Source of the DNA: Neckera pumila
Taxonomy: Eukaryota > Streptophyta > Bryopsida > Hypnales > Neckeraceae
Direction: 5' to 3'
Length of the DNA stretch: 64,000 bases
NCBI GenBank assembly: GCA_963969595.1
Contig: OZ018416.1
Span: 19,298,065 to 19,362,064 of the forward strand
The notes below the pieces were generated by a model. It saw only the letters and a program-made list of their open reading frames with translations, did no database searches and was not told the origin of the DNA. Position 1 is the stretch's first letter. Each line of letters opens with the position of its first letter. Made by a program: the position numbers and the translations under genes. Positions 1 to 12,742 of the stretch are shown here, one piece after another.

Positions 1-738
1 CAGATAAACGGCAACCTAATTGACAAGGCAACCTAATTTCACTATTTTGTGTAGCATGCCGTTGTAAGTGATGAGCCTGAGAGTAGCCCCACAGCAACAA
101 GCTCAAGCAACACTTCAAATGATTTGCACCATTGATCTTAGAAGCTCAATGGTGCAAAACGTTTAGAGAGTTACTTCAGCGTGTTGCAGTGGGCTGCTGT
201 GATAGAGGTCAATCCCATTGGGGCACAATCGGCACATTTTTTTCCGACTCTCCTTCCTATTCCTGCGTCAGTCCACTGTAATTAAGTTTCCATTGAAGAT
301 GCTCCCTATAGGGGTGGTTATCAGTTAGTAACCACCAGTGATCCCAAAACTGCTTTACTGAATTTAGTGCAACATGCTACCTAAGTTATTAGGATTTAGT
401 GCAATATGCTACCTCCAAGACAAATGGGCATCAATTTTGACTACCTTGAGAGTGAGTAGTATTAAAAAAAAATAGAAAAAATAGGATTTTGCAAGTTTTA
501 AAGGATTATTGGGAATACTATAATACAAAACTAACGAAATAGATGCTAATTCCAATGTAAAGGAAGTTGCACATTGGCTACCAAATTCTATTGTTTGTTG
601 CAATCTTGACTAAAATCTAATTTTTTCAAGCATTTTTTCCAATACACTTTTAGCTCCTGAAATTTTTTAGTAGCAATGGAGCAAAATTTAGCCACTTCTG
701 TGAACATTGATAACCACTCACGCAAGTGAGTTTGTTCC
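1..738. other. AT-rich intergenic DNA, no gene
   Basis: No coding region is supported here. The first ~60 bases contain a CCTAATTTCACTATTT-type sequence that recurs near 32.65-32.75 kb and 57.5-57.7 kb, so the window probably opens inside a fragment of that repeat family. The short ORFs are poly-A/T rich and look like chance. Confidence 0.6.
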
Positions 739-1037
739 CATTAGATGATATTTGGGGGTCTTGGAGGGCCGTTTCAGGCCTGTTCCCTGATCCGCCCAGA
801 TTCAGTGAACGTCGGTACAGGTGTGTCACAATTTTTTTTTTTCAAAAACAAAAACAAAAACAAAATTAACAAAATATCATTTTAAGCAATTTTTTATTTT
901 TTATTTTTTATTTTTTTCCAAAAATGATGTGGCAATTGCTCAACCACGTCAGCGAGCTGCTGCGTTCCCGCAGTTTGGGAACGCAGCAGATAGCAGGGGA
1001 CTCAGAGCCTTCTAAGCCCCCCGAATCTCATCTAATG
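739..1037. mobile_element. MITE, CATTAGA family, copy 1
   Basis: A 299-bp element whose two ends are imperfect inverted repeats. The left end reads CATTAGATGA then GGGGG. The right end is the mirror image, GCCCCCC then TCATCTAATG. It is flanked by TTCC on both sides, a possible 4-bp target duplication. The interior has a poly-T/A tract and an inverted pair of CTGCTGCGTTCCC-like arms around 957-990. It encodes no protein. The copy at 7619-7895 shares the ends and the segment around GGAGGGCCGTTTCAGGCC. The superfamily is unassigned. Confidence 0.75.
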
Positions 1038-1800
1038 TTCCTTCCTTCCTTCCTCCCAAGTGGAACTGAGTCAAGTTTATGCCCCAATTTTAAGCTGATC
1101 CAATGCCTGTCCAATGCAGGCAGGCAGGCAGGCAGGCAAGTGAGCACTCACTGCAGAGCTGCGCTCAGCTTGACTGTAACTTGAAGTAAGAGTAAGTCAA
1201 AATTCATTCATTTCCACTGTCCCTCTCTTCTGGGCTGTGCAGTGCAGCCCCAAATCAAGCTGCCCTGCTTCTAAACATCCATGTGAAGAGCAGCTGAGTC
1301 CCAATTCCACCGCCGGTCTGGTCGTGTCTCTCCCTGGCAACCCACAAACCAGCCGAAACCAAAAGGAGGTTTGACTGCCGCTGCTGCAACGGAATAATTA
1401 AAGTCCTGCCTCTGGCTCGCTCGCTCGTGTAACATGGAGTGATAATTCCGCAATTTCATAGTTCAGCAAGCAAAATCAAATTAAACACGGAGGGAGGGAG
1501 GGACGCTTGCTTGCATTTGTCAGAAATTAACAAAGAAACAATGGGATGCATGCATGCAAGTATATATGGAGGTGGGCACTATATCAAGGCTTCATACAAT
1601 GGACTTCCATTCCATTCATTTGGGGAATTCTCAGTCCAAGACTTAGATTTCTCTCTTTTGAATGATTCAAAGTGTTTTTTTCATTGGACGGGATTGACTG
1701 GCGGATCATTGGGTGCAATGGACTCTCAAAGATGCAGAGGAAGACTGGAAGAGATGGAGGATGGAGGAATGTTGACTGACTGACTTAATTCTCCTGAATT
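1038..1800. other. Less AT-rich intergenic stretch with GGCA microsatellite
   Basis: Base composition is more balanced than in the surroundings. There is a short GGCA repeat near 1117-1138 and a GGGA run near 1487-1502. A 114-codon ORF (1439-1783, plus) reads through low-complexity sequence and resembles nothing I know. This could be an untranslated leader or the edge of an old gene, but no gene can be supported. Confidence 0.4.
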
Positions 1801-4316
1801 TCTGGGTGCTGTAAAAGAGTAGGCATTAGCTTAGAGTTGTTCTTTTCATTTAGTTTAGACACAAAGTTTCATGGTAATCATCATAAGTGCTAAGTTTATT
1901 TTGTGCATGTTAGGTTTTACTCTAAAGAAAATAGAAAACTTTCAAGGGCAACTCATAAAGTCCGAAGGCCATGTTTTGCTCAATAATCACTCAAAACTGT
2001 CATTTCTAGTGCATTTAGTCGCACAAGCAAACAAATGTATTCTTCATAAATACAACTGTAGGATCATGCATTAAACTTGTGTTAAAATATGTGGTAAAAA
2101 ATTGTGCACTTTAAATGCATGAATTGAAAGATATAATCATTTGAAGTGAAAGAAAAAGTTTTTTTTTTACCCTACTCTAGAATTTTAATTGAATTTGACC
2201 TATGTGTGTGGAATCTAATTGCACTCCAAGTTTTGAATTTAAAAAATCTACCCAATTTATGGCATATCTCTTGACTAATTTTCATGGAGAATGGAGAAAT
2301 AGAACATGCCCCAAAAGAACAACAAACCCATAAGCGAGGCTTTGTCCCAAAAGTTGTTCCACTAGTTGTAGTAATAAGGCTAAAAATTTGTGTGATTAAT
2401 GGAAGTTAAATTTAAATAATAATCAAACTTATCCCCAAAGTGGATCCAAAAATCAATTTATTGAGATAAATTATGTAGAAGATGATTAATTAATTCAACC
2501 GCCTCTTGTTGTATGATAGTTTGTTTTCTTTTTAATTGGATAATTGATAAATTTAGAATATAAAATGTGAACATATACATTGGAAATTGGAAGGCCAATG
2601 ATAGGTAGTGCAAAAATTTGAATAGAGCAAGTTTTCACTCTAAGTTGGATAATTTTGCATGAAATGAGATCTAATTTGTGAACCTTTGAAAAATATTCAA
2701 ATGAAAGTTGGATGAATATTGAACATAAATTGTCATATTTGTGCCCCTCTAAAATTTTTGTAATTTGGTATTATAAACTACCATATTAGTGTGAGCTAAT
2801 GGTTTGGAGTTCCAACCACTATGCTCCCTTCCAACAGCCATCAATAAACAGTCATCAATATGCTCCCAATAGCCATCAATATTTGTTCTTAAACAATGCT
2901 TTTACTAGTACATAGCATTTACTCCAAATAAACTTAATGATTCCTTATTTTGGAATTAATATGACATTCAATCAAATAAACAATATTTGATAACATAATA
3001 ATTTATAAAAATGTAATAAAATATTGTAATCTAAATAGAATAAATAGTGCAAATAGTAAAAAAATACAAAGTGCAAAGAACCTATACACAATAAATAAAT
3101 AATGTAAGTGTAATAAACATGTTGAAGAATTTGTTTGAAATTTATAAGCAATAAGGTCTGGAGCAGTAAATTAAGCTTGCAGGCTTTAAGTTATGACTGA
3201 ATATAAAATTTGAGAACATTCACTTCTCTACAATAGTACTATTCAATAGCTTCAAAACAAGATAAAGTGTCAAAATCTAATACATGAATTTTATCCAATG
3301 GTTCATAATTCATCACCCCATTACTTGTGGATATGGTAGCCTTACATCCTTTGGATTAAAATTTCAAATTCAAATTACTAAAATGACTTTGAAATGAACT
3401 TATATGTATATATAACTAACTGACAATATAACAAATTACAATATACAAACCCAATTTACAAAAGAATTGCCAAAAATAAAATTTAAGAGGTAGAATAACC
3501 TACTTGTAATTGGTGACATCCCCGGAATTTTAAGATCATACTAAACATGCACTTTGCAGTTTGAGTTATTCTCTATTTATAAAAGAATTGTCACCCATTA
3601 TATTTGTGTATTTTACATTTTTCAATTTTAAACTGCCAAGAATCTTGCACCAAACATTAAGGTCATCTAAACAAAGTGTAATATAAGATTTTTAAAACAC
3701 CATGTTCTCAAGTCAATATATTAAAATATCATGAAAGGTCAATATACCTCCTTTATCAATAAATTTTATATGCCATCAATTTGGTTTGAACTATTAGGCA
3801 AATCATTCTTAGATCCAATTCAAAAAGAATTTATTTAATGACAAATTGCCAATTCAATTGATTAGCAAAGCAACAAAATTGATAAGATTATCAAAGTTAT
3901 TGTTAAAATAAAAATTCTACTTCATCTTGTCTCAGAATAATATTGGTTTTCCTATGCATTTTACAAAGGAAACACCGATATTATTTTTGAGACAGAAGGA
4001 GTATAATGAGTAATTGGAAAAAGAGAAAGAGGAATTGCCTCAAAAGCTTAGAGCCAATTCAACAAGGATTTGCTAAATGAAAAGTCACCAACTACATTAA
4101 ACCAATATAGAAGGACATTATTTTTGCAACACAAAGAGGGCGTAGAGACGAGGTAGAAATGGCTAAATAATAAAATTTAATGCTCAAAGATACAACCTAT
4201 AAAGACATCTAAGACAAGAGAGAAGCAAATATAATGTGTTGTGTAGTTCACCTTTGGTACATGAAGTGAAGATAACTTGCATTGTGTAGACAAGGAATAA
4301 CTTTAAGGCCCAACAG

Positions 4317-4533
4317 TTTTCATAACTTTTGACTACATGGTTAAAAAGTTTGTTTCTCAACTACATGCCCTGTTTTTTTTGCAAGGCTTGAAAAATGATT
4401 TGAGTGAATTTGAATGCTTATATCTTGCAATCCACGTAGTGGAAATTTTTTTTTTCCAAAAATTTGATACTTTTTCTAGAAATGGTAGTTTTTGAGCATT
4501 TCTGGTGAAAACAAAATCATGGAACTTTAGGGA
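4317..4533. mobile_element. Short degenerate TTAN-family element
   Basis: It is bounded by TTAA at 4313-4316 and TTAA at 4534-4537. It contains family words: a sequence about cells of the type TATCTTGCAATC, a block like GAAATGGTAGTTTTTGAGC, and an end GAACTTTAGGGA. At 217 bp it is much shorter than the ~0.92-kb copies, so it is a deletion derivative. The ends are degenerate and the boundaries approximate. Confidence 0.5.
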
Positions 4534-4767
4534 TTAAGTGGTTGAAAATGGGTCAGCTACCGTATAGTATTCTAATGGCTACAATAGATTGGCATGTCAT
4601 ATTTTCAAGTAGGGGTGATCTCCACTCAAATTTTTTGCCCCTCGAGAACACCAAAATAACCTAAGTAAAATCAAAAGATCAAATAAGCTAGCTAGCACAC
4701 CTCTATTTAATATTGCTCTTTAATTATAGTTATTTTATCTTTCTTGAAGTTAAAATGCCTCCTTTAG

Positions 4768-5110
4768 ATGAGAACTAGTGTGCCTTGTGCCGTTGCCACG
4801 GCCAAAACGATAGGAAAAGTCATCTTTACATTTATTTTTATTGATATAAAAACTTCAAAATTCAATAACTTTTACACCATCATTTCAAATGCCACAAAAC
4901 AAAGCCCGTCCACCCTTCCTTGCCAAGAGCTTTTCAACGGTACCAACAATCTGACCAAAATCAAAGTAAATGTAATTTTCTAATTTTTTGATCCATAAAT
5001 ACTTTGAAAATCAATAACTTCCGCACTTTAGGTTAGAATGCCACGAAACCAAGACCGTGCATCCCTCCTCGCTAAGGGCTTTCTGATGATATCAAACACG
5101 CAACTGGGAG
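4768..5110. repeat. Dispersed repeat, two diverged units, related to 30.2 kb
   Basis: Two successive units (about 4768-4980 and 4985-5110) share the order: TTCAATAACTT-like, then a block on the pattern AATGCCACAAAACAAAGC, then a CTCCTCGC/CTTCCTTGCC-like block, then a TTTC-GGTACC-like block. The reverse complement of 30200-30345 has the same order. This is a repeat family of unknown type; no protein reading is preserved across copies. Confidence 0.55.
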
Positions 5111-7618
5111 ACGCAGGGTTTGCGAGATGTCAACGTTAAAAATAAAACAAATAGGTATCTAAATATAGATAAAAAAACAAAACCATGCTAACTTAATGTA
5201 TGAATGTTTCTTTAGAAGGTTTCTAGAAGATATGTGTTTTCATGATCGTACTTTAAAATGAACATCATGCATTCATTTCAAGTGGCGATTTTAGGTACAC
5301 ATACATTATGATGAAGTATTGCAATTAGAGAGAAGTGTTGTGTTATTTTGGTTGCTTGATATTAATAGAATTATTTTAAGCCCTTCAAAAGTTGGAGATA
5401 CCTTTTTTATATAAATATTTTCTTAAAGGACCTAGGGCATTTATTGATTTAAGAATTGCATCTAGATTAATTCCTAAAGAATGAATCTCCATCGGGGGAC
5501 AAATGAACATTTTGGATAGATGCATAGATGTTTCAATATTAGTCAATAAACGGGTCACAAATTTGCCTAAGAAAATGTTAGCATTACAAAGGCTCTTAGG
5601 CACAAATGGTCGTGTCTTTTTACAATTTTCTTGTCCAAAATACTTAACAACTTAATTATGAAGACATTTGTGTAGTTGGTTTAGGAAATTTCAATTTTAA
5701 TAGGAATATGGGACTTTTGAAGTGTAGTATATGGACTTGTCCAAGGTAAACAAAACTTTACACATGGACTTTTTTGAGAATATAGACATATTTAAATGTT
5801 TTCTACTGACTTTATTGAAAGTGCTTCAAAAGTTTTGCTTGAATGAAATGCTTTCTATATTATAAGAATTCCCCTTGATATAGAATTAGGGACTTTTTAG
5901 TAGTTAAAATGCAAGTCAAAGTTTGGAGACATTTTTTTGATATATAATTATTGTTATTATTATTATTTATTTTCCTACTGTGTTTTATTTTAGAAGATTA
6001 AGGTGGGCTGACCTTCACTTTGAAACTTCTTCTATTTATTTTCAATGTAGTAATCATCAAAGGAATAGCCTTTGATTTTAGTGACTTTTTAGTGAGGCCG
6101 CAAGTGCCACTTTTGAGCTATTCATCTATGCAATTACCCTTTTGGAGGTTCCCATGAATTGTAAACTTTTTTTTCCTATAGTAAAACAAATTAGCTTTTG
6201 AAGAATGTAATTCTTGTTTTAGTGGTATAATATTAGGGATATTTGAGAGCTTTTCCCCCACTATTATACCACTAGTAATAAGGCCAAATTTGTACATACT
6301 TACTAAAATGGATGCCATCTAATGAATTACTAATACTATTCCATTTGTTTTTAAATAATACCAGTGTTTCCCTTGTAACACACCAAAAAAAAAAATTTAT
6401 TATCAAAAATACAAAAGAAGTAATTAAAATTGTTTCAATCTTATCACATTTTAAAATGAAAATAGGTATTTGGTATAAATGGTCTTGATTTGAATTGAAG
6501 TCTTAAAATGCTAGTGGTAATTAAAAATACAAATGTAATAGATTTAGGAATTCATAACAAAATGACATTTTAAATATTTATTCTCCAATTTTATATCCAA
6601 GGGAACATTTGTACTTTAGATAAGTACCTTTGTGCAATAATGTAGTTTTAGAGATCTATAAATCCAAATCATGATCTAAATACTAAAAGAAAATGTATTA
6701 AGATGTTCAATATTTAACAATGAATAAAAATTTGACTCTTTGAGTCGTCTTTGTCACATGTACTATTGGCATTCTGAGCTCACCATACAATGGAAGTACA
6801 AAAATTAACTCCATTTGAATTAAAAGCAATGAAATAAAAACAAATATTGGCTATTTGAATCTCACCGCTGAAACCAAAATAATTAAATCCACACAAAATT
6901 TCATCACACTACATTTGATAGAAGTCATGGATAGGTTTGCTTGTTTCTATGATGAAGACTAAAAACTCGTAGATGTCACTAAATGAAGATGAAAGAGACT
7001 GGGGAGTCTTTGGATTGTCCAATACCATGTGCTAATGTCAAGCAACAAGTATTAAAATCATATAGTTTGAAAAGGCGTTTATATTATATTTAGATAAATA
7101 AAAGTCAACTTCTAAACTATACAATTTTTTAAAGGAATTAAACAAAATATCCTAAGTAAATGGCTCAATGTGTTCTTTTCACTGTAATTGCACACTTTAG
7201 TCAAAACTTGTTGAATTCTTAAAATTTTAGCATTCCATGACATATGTTTTGATACAATGCATCCCACAAACCAAGTTTGTCTTCACATAATTATTTTGAA
7301 TGATTTCACATAGTAAAAGACAACACGTCAAATTAACGAAGTTTTAAAGTAGCAACTCAAGCCACTACTTATAACATTGTGGAGATTTAAAAACTAGGTA
7401 CATACAAAATACTTGTCATTTATAGCATATTAGCAAAAAATGTTTGATTTAATACATTAAAATACCATGGATTTTGTCAAATAATTTTCAAGTTGATTTG
7501 TTTGTTAAAATCCTTGTAATGTAGTTTATTTATGCTTAACGTCTATAATTACAAAAATGAAAAACATGTGACTACAATAATGAATTTGGTTTCCATTTAG
7601 CAGTATTTGAGCTTTAGA

Positions 7619-7895
7619 CATTAGAAGAGATTGGAGGGCATTGGAGGGCCGTTTCAGGCCCATTCTCCAATCTGGACAGATCTAAAAACAGTCGATACGG
7701 ACTGTCAGAAAAAAAAGATGAATAAATAAATTTCTCTCTAAAATATCATTTTAGGCAATTTTTTTTTTTCAAAAATGACGTGGCACTCTCTCGACTGCAT
7801 CAGCCCAATAGCTTTCCTGTGTTCCACAGGGTGGGAACGCTGCGGGACCGCAGGATAACTCGCGGGCTCTTGAAGGCCTAAAATCTTTTCTAATG
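7619..7895. mobile_element. MITE, CATTAGA family, copy 2
   Basis: A 277-bp copy of the element at 739-1037. The left end starts CATTAGAAGAGATT, followed by GGAGGGCCGTTTCAGGCC. The right end is GGCCTAAAATCTTTTCTAATG, the inverted counterpart. A poly-T tract and a block like AAAAATGACGTGGCA lie at the same relative place as in copy 1. No clear target duplication and no coding capacity. Confidence 0.7.
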
Positions 7896-8379
7896 TGTTG
7901 AGTTCATTCTTTTGTGCACTTTGCACATTCATAATATTAGTAAGCATTAACCTCATTCATTATAAACTAGATTATATAACCACACTTGTCTAGGATGTAG
8001 ATTTGGATGACATGAAACTAATTTCTTTTCAATCATCAATCGTCTTCATTTTTGTCTACTACCCAATCATTGACCTTGATAATTATTTGAATGTAGTCTT
8101 TTCTTAAAGTTGAAGTTAAGCCAAATTTGAATTTAACAATAGAAATTCAAAAATTATTGCATCTTGACTAAAACTATTTTAAAGATTGAAGCACTCATTA
8201 ACTACAAGTTACAAATCTATATGTTTATGAAGTGATCAAAATTTAAGAAGTTAATTAAATAAACAACAAAAGGCAATTTATAAATTTAGAATCCAAATTC
8301 AATATCAAGAAGGTCAATATTGACCACAAGAAAGGAACTTGGGCACCAAAAAGACAGTTGTTATAAACTCAATCATTTC

Positions 8380-8657
8380 GTTACAAGAATTTTGAACCTT
8401 GCAAGGGGCTGCAAGTTTTTGATTTTCGGCACCCCCGCAGTGCAATTACAGAAAAATAAAAAAATATTTTTTTTTGAAAAAAAAATAATTAAAAAAATAA
8501 AAAATCTGACGTGGTGCTGATGTAGCACCAATAGTGCCATGTCAGCACCCAACTTTTTTAAAATAAAAAATAATTTTTTATTTCTATTTTTTTCCCTAAT
8601 TGCACCTTAGGGGTGCAAAACTCGCGACCCCTTCGAGGACTGAAACTTTTCCTAATG
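8380..8657. mobile_element. MITE-like inverted repeat, CATTAGA-related
   Basis: The left arm runs through AAGGGGCTGCAAG and GGCACCCC. The right arm runs through GGGGTGCAAAACTCGCGACCCC and ends CCTAATG, so the ends are inverted copies of one another. The centre contains a second inverted pair, GTGGTGCTGA...GTCAGCACC. It looks like a diverged member of the same group as 739-1037. The left boundary is uncertain by a few bases. Confidence 0.55.
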
Positions 8658-8831
8658 CTAAGTACATTAAAATAAATATCCCAGGCCCTTTTGGCATAGT
8701 TAAAGTCCAACTTGTTAAGTTCTCTCACCAAATGTAAAGTACTAAGAGAATCAACTCAATTCACAAGACAATTGTGCTTTGGGCACTAAAGCTCCATCTC
8801 AAGTGATAGATCCATTGTTATAACATCCCAA

Positions 8832-9053
8832 CACTACAAGAGAATGGGGTGTTTTAAGTGAGTTTTTAAGTATAGTCCTAGACATAAGATTTTAGGTAAT
8901 GACCTTTAAGGCAATTTTCAGAAAATTTTTACTAGAAATGCATGTGTTTTTAGTAAAATTTTGCTAAAAATTGCCTTAAAGGTCATTACTTAAAATCTTA
9001 TGTCTAGGACTATACTTAAAAATTCGCTTAAAACACCCCATTCTCTTATAGTG
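8832..9053. mobile_element. Palindromic CACTA-type MITE with CAA target duplication
   Basis: A 222-bp element beginning CACTACAAGAGAATGGGG and ending CCCCATTCTCTTATAGTG, flanked on both sides by CAA (8829-8831 and 9054-9056). CACTA...TAGTG termini with a 3-bp duplication are the signature of the CACTA (En/Spm, CMC) superfamily. Nearly the whole element is an inverted repeat: arms of ~95 bases around a short AT-rich loop near 8930-8955. A transcript would fold into one long hairpin. It has no ORF, so it depends on a transposase elsewhere. Confidence 0.9.
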
Positions 9054-9056
9054 CAA

Positions 9057-10667
9057 ACATCTTTAATTTATTTAAATTTCATAAATAATATAATTAATTG
9101 GCCTTCTAGATGCTACCATTGGTGCTGCTAGCATTCTACTTTGCACCAATAGGTATCTTAGAGGAGTGGCCAACCATCAAAATTCTACTCAATTTTTTTT
9201 TTAAATTAATAATTTCATTTTCTCTTTGCATGTTGATTATCTTGAAACAATACCAATCACTACTATCAGGTCCCGTAAGAGATTTTCAAGTACTATTGAT
9301 CAAATAAACTTATAAACAAATTTATGTAATAATGTTGCATGTGAACAATGTCCTTGTAGATTCTTCTCGGCACCTACATGTACCCTCAAAGCATTGTGAA
9401 CTTCCAACATTTTTTTTCTTCAAATTTTTTTTCCCTAATTCTTATTCAATTCCCTATAAAAAAGTACTGGTTTATAAAAATCCTTAGAGTTTGCAATTCT
9501 CCAAAGAGTTTCCAAAAAAAATAAACAAATTTCTACATCTAATGCACCAAATTTACCATATGATAGTGGTCCTTTGAACATTCCAAGTTATATTCAAATC
9601 ATATTTGTATTATTTAATACATATTAATGCATTTTTATTTGTCTTCAAGACTTTATAGTAGGGCTTAATTTAGAATACTATAAAGCGTAAGTATTTCATT
9701 AAGAAGATGTAAAGTATAAATGATTTTTTGATTTTTTGATTTTTTGGGTCTCGACATGGATATTTAGAAGTATATAAGTATTATTTGTGGGCTCAAATGG
9801 TTTAGAAGTTCTTGTTCAGAAAGCCAATATTTTTAGTGAAAATTTCATATCTCTATAGCCTACTAGAGTATAAATATTTGTGCCCATTCGGGGCTCAATA
9901 GTGCAATAATATTGTTAATAAATATTAAAAATATAAAATAATTGTTTTAAGAAAAAACAATGTTCACATCTATTTCTTTATAGGGGATATTGATTACCCC
10001 AAAGGCATTTTGGAAGAGAGAAAGGTGATGAAAAAAATTCCATCATTATGGCCTTTAACCTCAACCTTGCTAACTAAGCTGAAGTTGATCAATCATTTCC
10101 ATGTCCTTTAGTGTATTTGAATTGGTGGATGAGAATTTAGGGGTTTATTTTAGAAACTTAAGAAGATCTTTAAAGATTGGACAAACTTAGAAGAACTTAG
10201 ACAATTAGCTAATAAAAGAAAACAAAAAAACCCGAATTGATTTATCTTATTCCAACCTGTATATAAAGAATTTTGACCAATGATAACTAAATGTAATCTA
10301 GTTGAAAATTGAAGACATTGTAGAAAGTTAGAAATGATTGACTTGTGCCCTAAAACTATATTAAATATATTATATGTATAAATTCATATTCAAGCAACAA
10401 ATTTGAGTTGATTCAATATTAATAATTGACTTGTCAATTGACCTTATATAATTTCTAAGCAAAAACTTGGTTAGACAGTATATTTAGATGCTTTAGATTT
10501 GTATGGTTGATAGTAAAATTCTCTAGGGGATGGATAAGATGTTTTTTAGGCAATGGGATTATAATTGAGAATGAAATTATTTAAGCAAGACAAAGTAACT
10601 ATGGTAAGACTGACCAATTGAGGTGATGTAAATCTACTTGATTGAAGGTTAGCCAATAATTTCAATA
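9057..10667. other. AT-rich intergenic DNA
   Basis: No gene seen. It contains a short GATTTTTT tandem run near 9721-9747. ORFs are short and without recognisable similarity. Confidence 0.55.
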
Positions 10668-11052
10668 CATTAGAGAAAAATTTAACCCTTCCAAGGGCCG
10701 TCCAAAGTTGACATGCCATGCTATTCTTTGCATGGCCTGTCAACTTCAAAATTGCTCTTGGTGAGCAGTCAGAGTCTCTGACTGCTCGTCGGAGCAGTCA
10801 ATTTTCATAGATTTTTTAAAAAAAAATTTAAAATTATTTTTTTTTTAAGATTAATTTTATTTTTATTTTTTATAATTTTTTATTCGGAATTTTGGGTTCC
10901 TACGTCATTGCTGTTGCAGTTTCAATAGGGCAAAAATAGGGGAAAAATGATTTTTTGGGAAAAATGATTTTTTGAGCAAAATAAAAGCAAATTTCAAGGT
11001 ACCTCAAAGGACTGTGGAGCAGCCCTCTGGAGGCCTGAAATTTCCTCTAATG
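10668..11052. mobile_element. MITE, CATTAGA family, long subfamily
   Basis: A 385-bp element starting CATTAGAGAAAAATTT and ending with the inverted counterpart GAAATTTCCTCTAATG. Subfamily landmarks shared with 61438-61770 and 61925-62347 are a TTGACATGCCATGCTA block, a GGTGAGCAGTCAGAGTCT block followed by GACTGCTCG, and a TTCCTACGTCA block near the far end. The centre is A/T homopolymer. No coding capacity. Confidence 0.75.
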
Positions 11053-12740
11053 TAAGCCTACATAGTTTGAGGTGGGTCATAGTGATCTAAATCCAAGCGT
11101 ATCCATTTGCATATCAAAGTCCATCTAAACATCCAAATGCATCAAAGTCCATCCAAGTTCACCTATTTCCTCTAAACTCTTTTTAGAAATGCTAAAGACC
11201 ATGAAAATAAAGCCTAAGCTTCTTGAATCTCATCCTATTCTATTCAAAGTCAATTTAAAACTGAAAATTATAAACTTAAGTACTTATTTATATGACACCA
11301 ACAATAATTTGCAACAACATTATTACAATTCAACACATAGAAAATACCAATATGTATATACTGAGAGATCATTTATAAAATATTCTTGTGCCTATTTTAA
11401 ACAAACGTTGGCAAAAGACGTTTAGAGAAGAGAGGCCAATGGACAAATTGCAAGCATTGTATTCTATTTTTTTTTAGTAATATGTAGTCTTGATGCAAAA
11501 GTTGATCTTTTCATTCATGTCCCTAGAATAAGCTTCAATGAGCTTACACATTTTCTTGAAAGCAACCTCTTACAATGACAAAGTGCTTTATAGTTATCAA
11601 TATCCTTACTCTAGCCTTCGATGAATGGTGATTATAGAAGTTTTCTATTTTTGTACTTCATGTTTTATGATTTTTAATTGAAATGCATGAGACTAACAAA
11701 GCCACTACTTGATTAATTTCTTTTGTGGTTATATTCACTTTGTGTTTAAATGTTTTTTGCATTAAGTTTAGTGGATGTGATTTAGAATTGGAACACCTCC
11801 TTTACAAAATAATAATTATTCTAATCATAATAGAAAAGTCTTGCATTAATAAAAAACTTAATTTTGTCCATTTTTGTAATAGACATCTAAACAAGTTTAA
11901 GGATTTAACTTAACATTTCCTTGACATTTCATTTCTAGTCACTATTTGCATTGTAAAAATGACTACTCTATAGAATATTAGGCAATAAGGTTCAAGTTTT
12001 TTTATTAAATGTTTATGAAATACCTTATTTCACATGGTCTTAGAAAAATTGAAATCCATGGTCACAGGCACATTTTAAAATTAAAAAAAAGCTCAACATG
12101 TTTTCAAATTTTTCAAATTTTTTTTCACTTATTAGCAATATAACTTATTTTTCGCAAATTTTTTGTTTCCCGCTCAAGTTTTTATTTCAAACTAACTTAA
12201 AACCTCCTCAAAATAATCTTCACATTTTCTTATAACATCAAATGTGATATTCTTACATGAAAACTTATCCCAATTGACAGCTCTCTCAAAAACATCACTC
12301 TTTACTTCTCTCAAACCCTTTCTAATCTCTATTGTAACCCTAAATTCGAATCCATGTCTTTAAATCCACTTTTCAATTTTCTTCCCCTTCAAAAAACACT
12401 TAATCCTAACTAATGCAAGCTTGCACCTAATCCTAAACCAATTGTGTCAGTCTATATGATTCAACCTCATTTCTTTTGCTTCTTGAGACATTGCTAAAAC
12501 TGGAGAGATAGAAGGCTCAAGGCATTGTTTGTGTCACAATTTGAAGGAGGCTGTTAAACCTCCTACAATCCGCAACTACAACTCAAACTTCAAACCACAA
12601 ATTACTCCAATCTAAAAGATTATCTCCTCACCTCCGAACTTTGTCTGTATATAATAGAAGACTATTAGTGGCTTAATATTGAACCATCCACTAAAATAAA
12701 AGGGGACAAATTAATTTATCCATCAATGAATTCATCCATT
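11053..12740. other. AT-rich intergenic DNA
   Basis: No supported gene. Short ORFs (for example 11189-11425 plus) are low-complexity, lysine/asparagine-rich products of AT-rich sequence. Confidence 0.55.
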
Positions 12741-12742
12741 AA

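Larger units (their letters stand above)
1801..7618. other. AT-rich gene desert with repeat fragments
   Basis: Almost 6 kb of AT-rich DNA with stop codons in all frames and no recognisable exon. It includes a short internal fragment of the TTAN element family (about 4317-4533) and a repeat related to sequence at 30.2 kb (about 4768-5110). No tRNA, rRNA or conserved coding block was seen. Confidence 0.6.

Noticed and set aside
1439..1783. 114-codon ORF
   Set aside because: No recognisable similarity and low-complexity surroundings; insufficient to call a gene.
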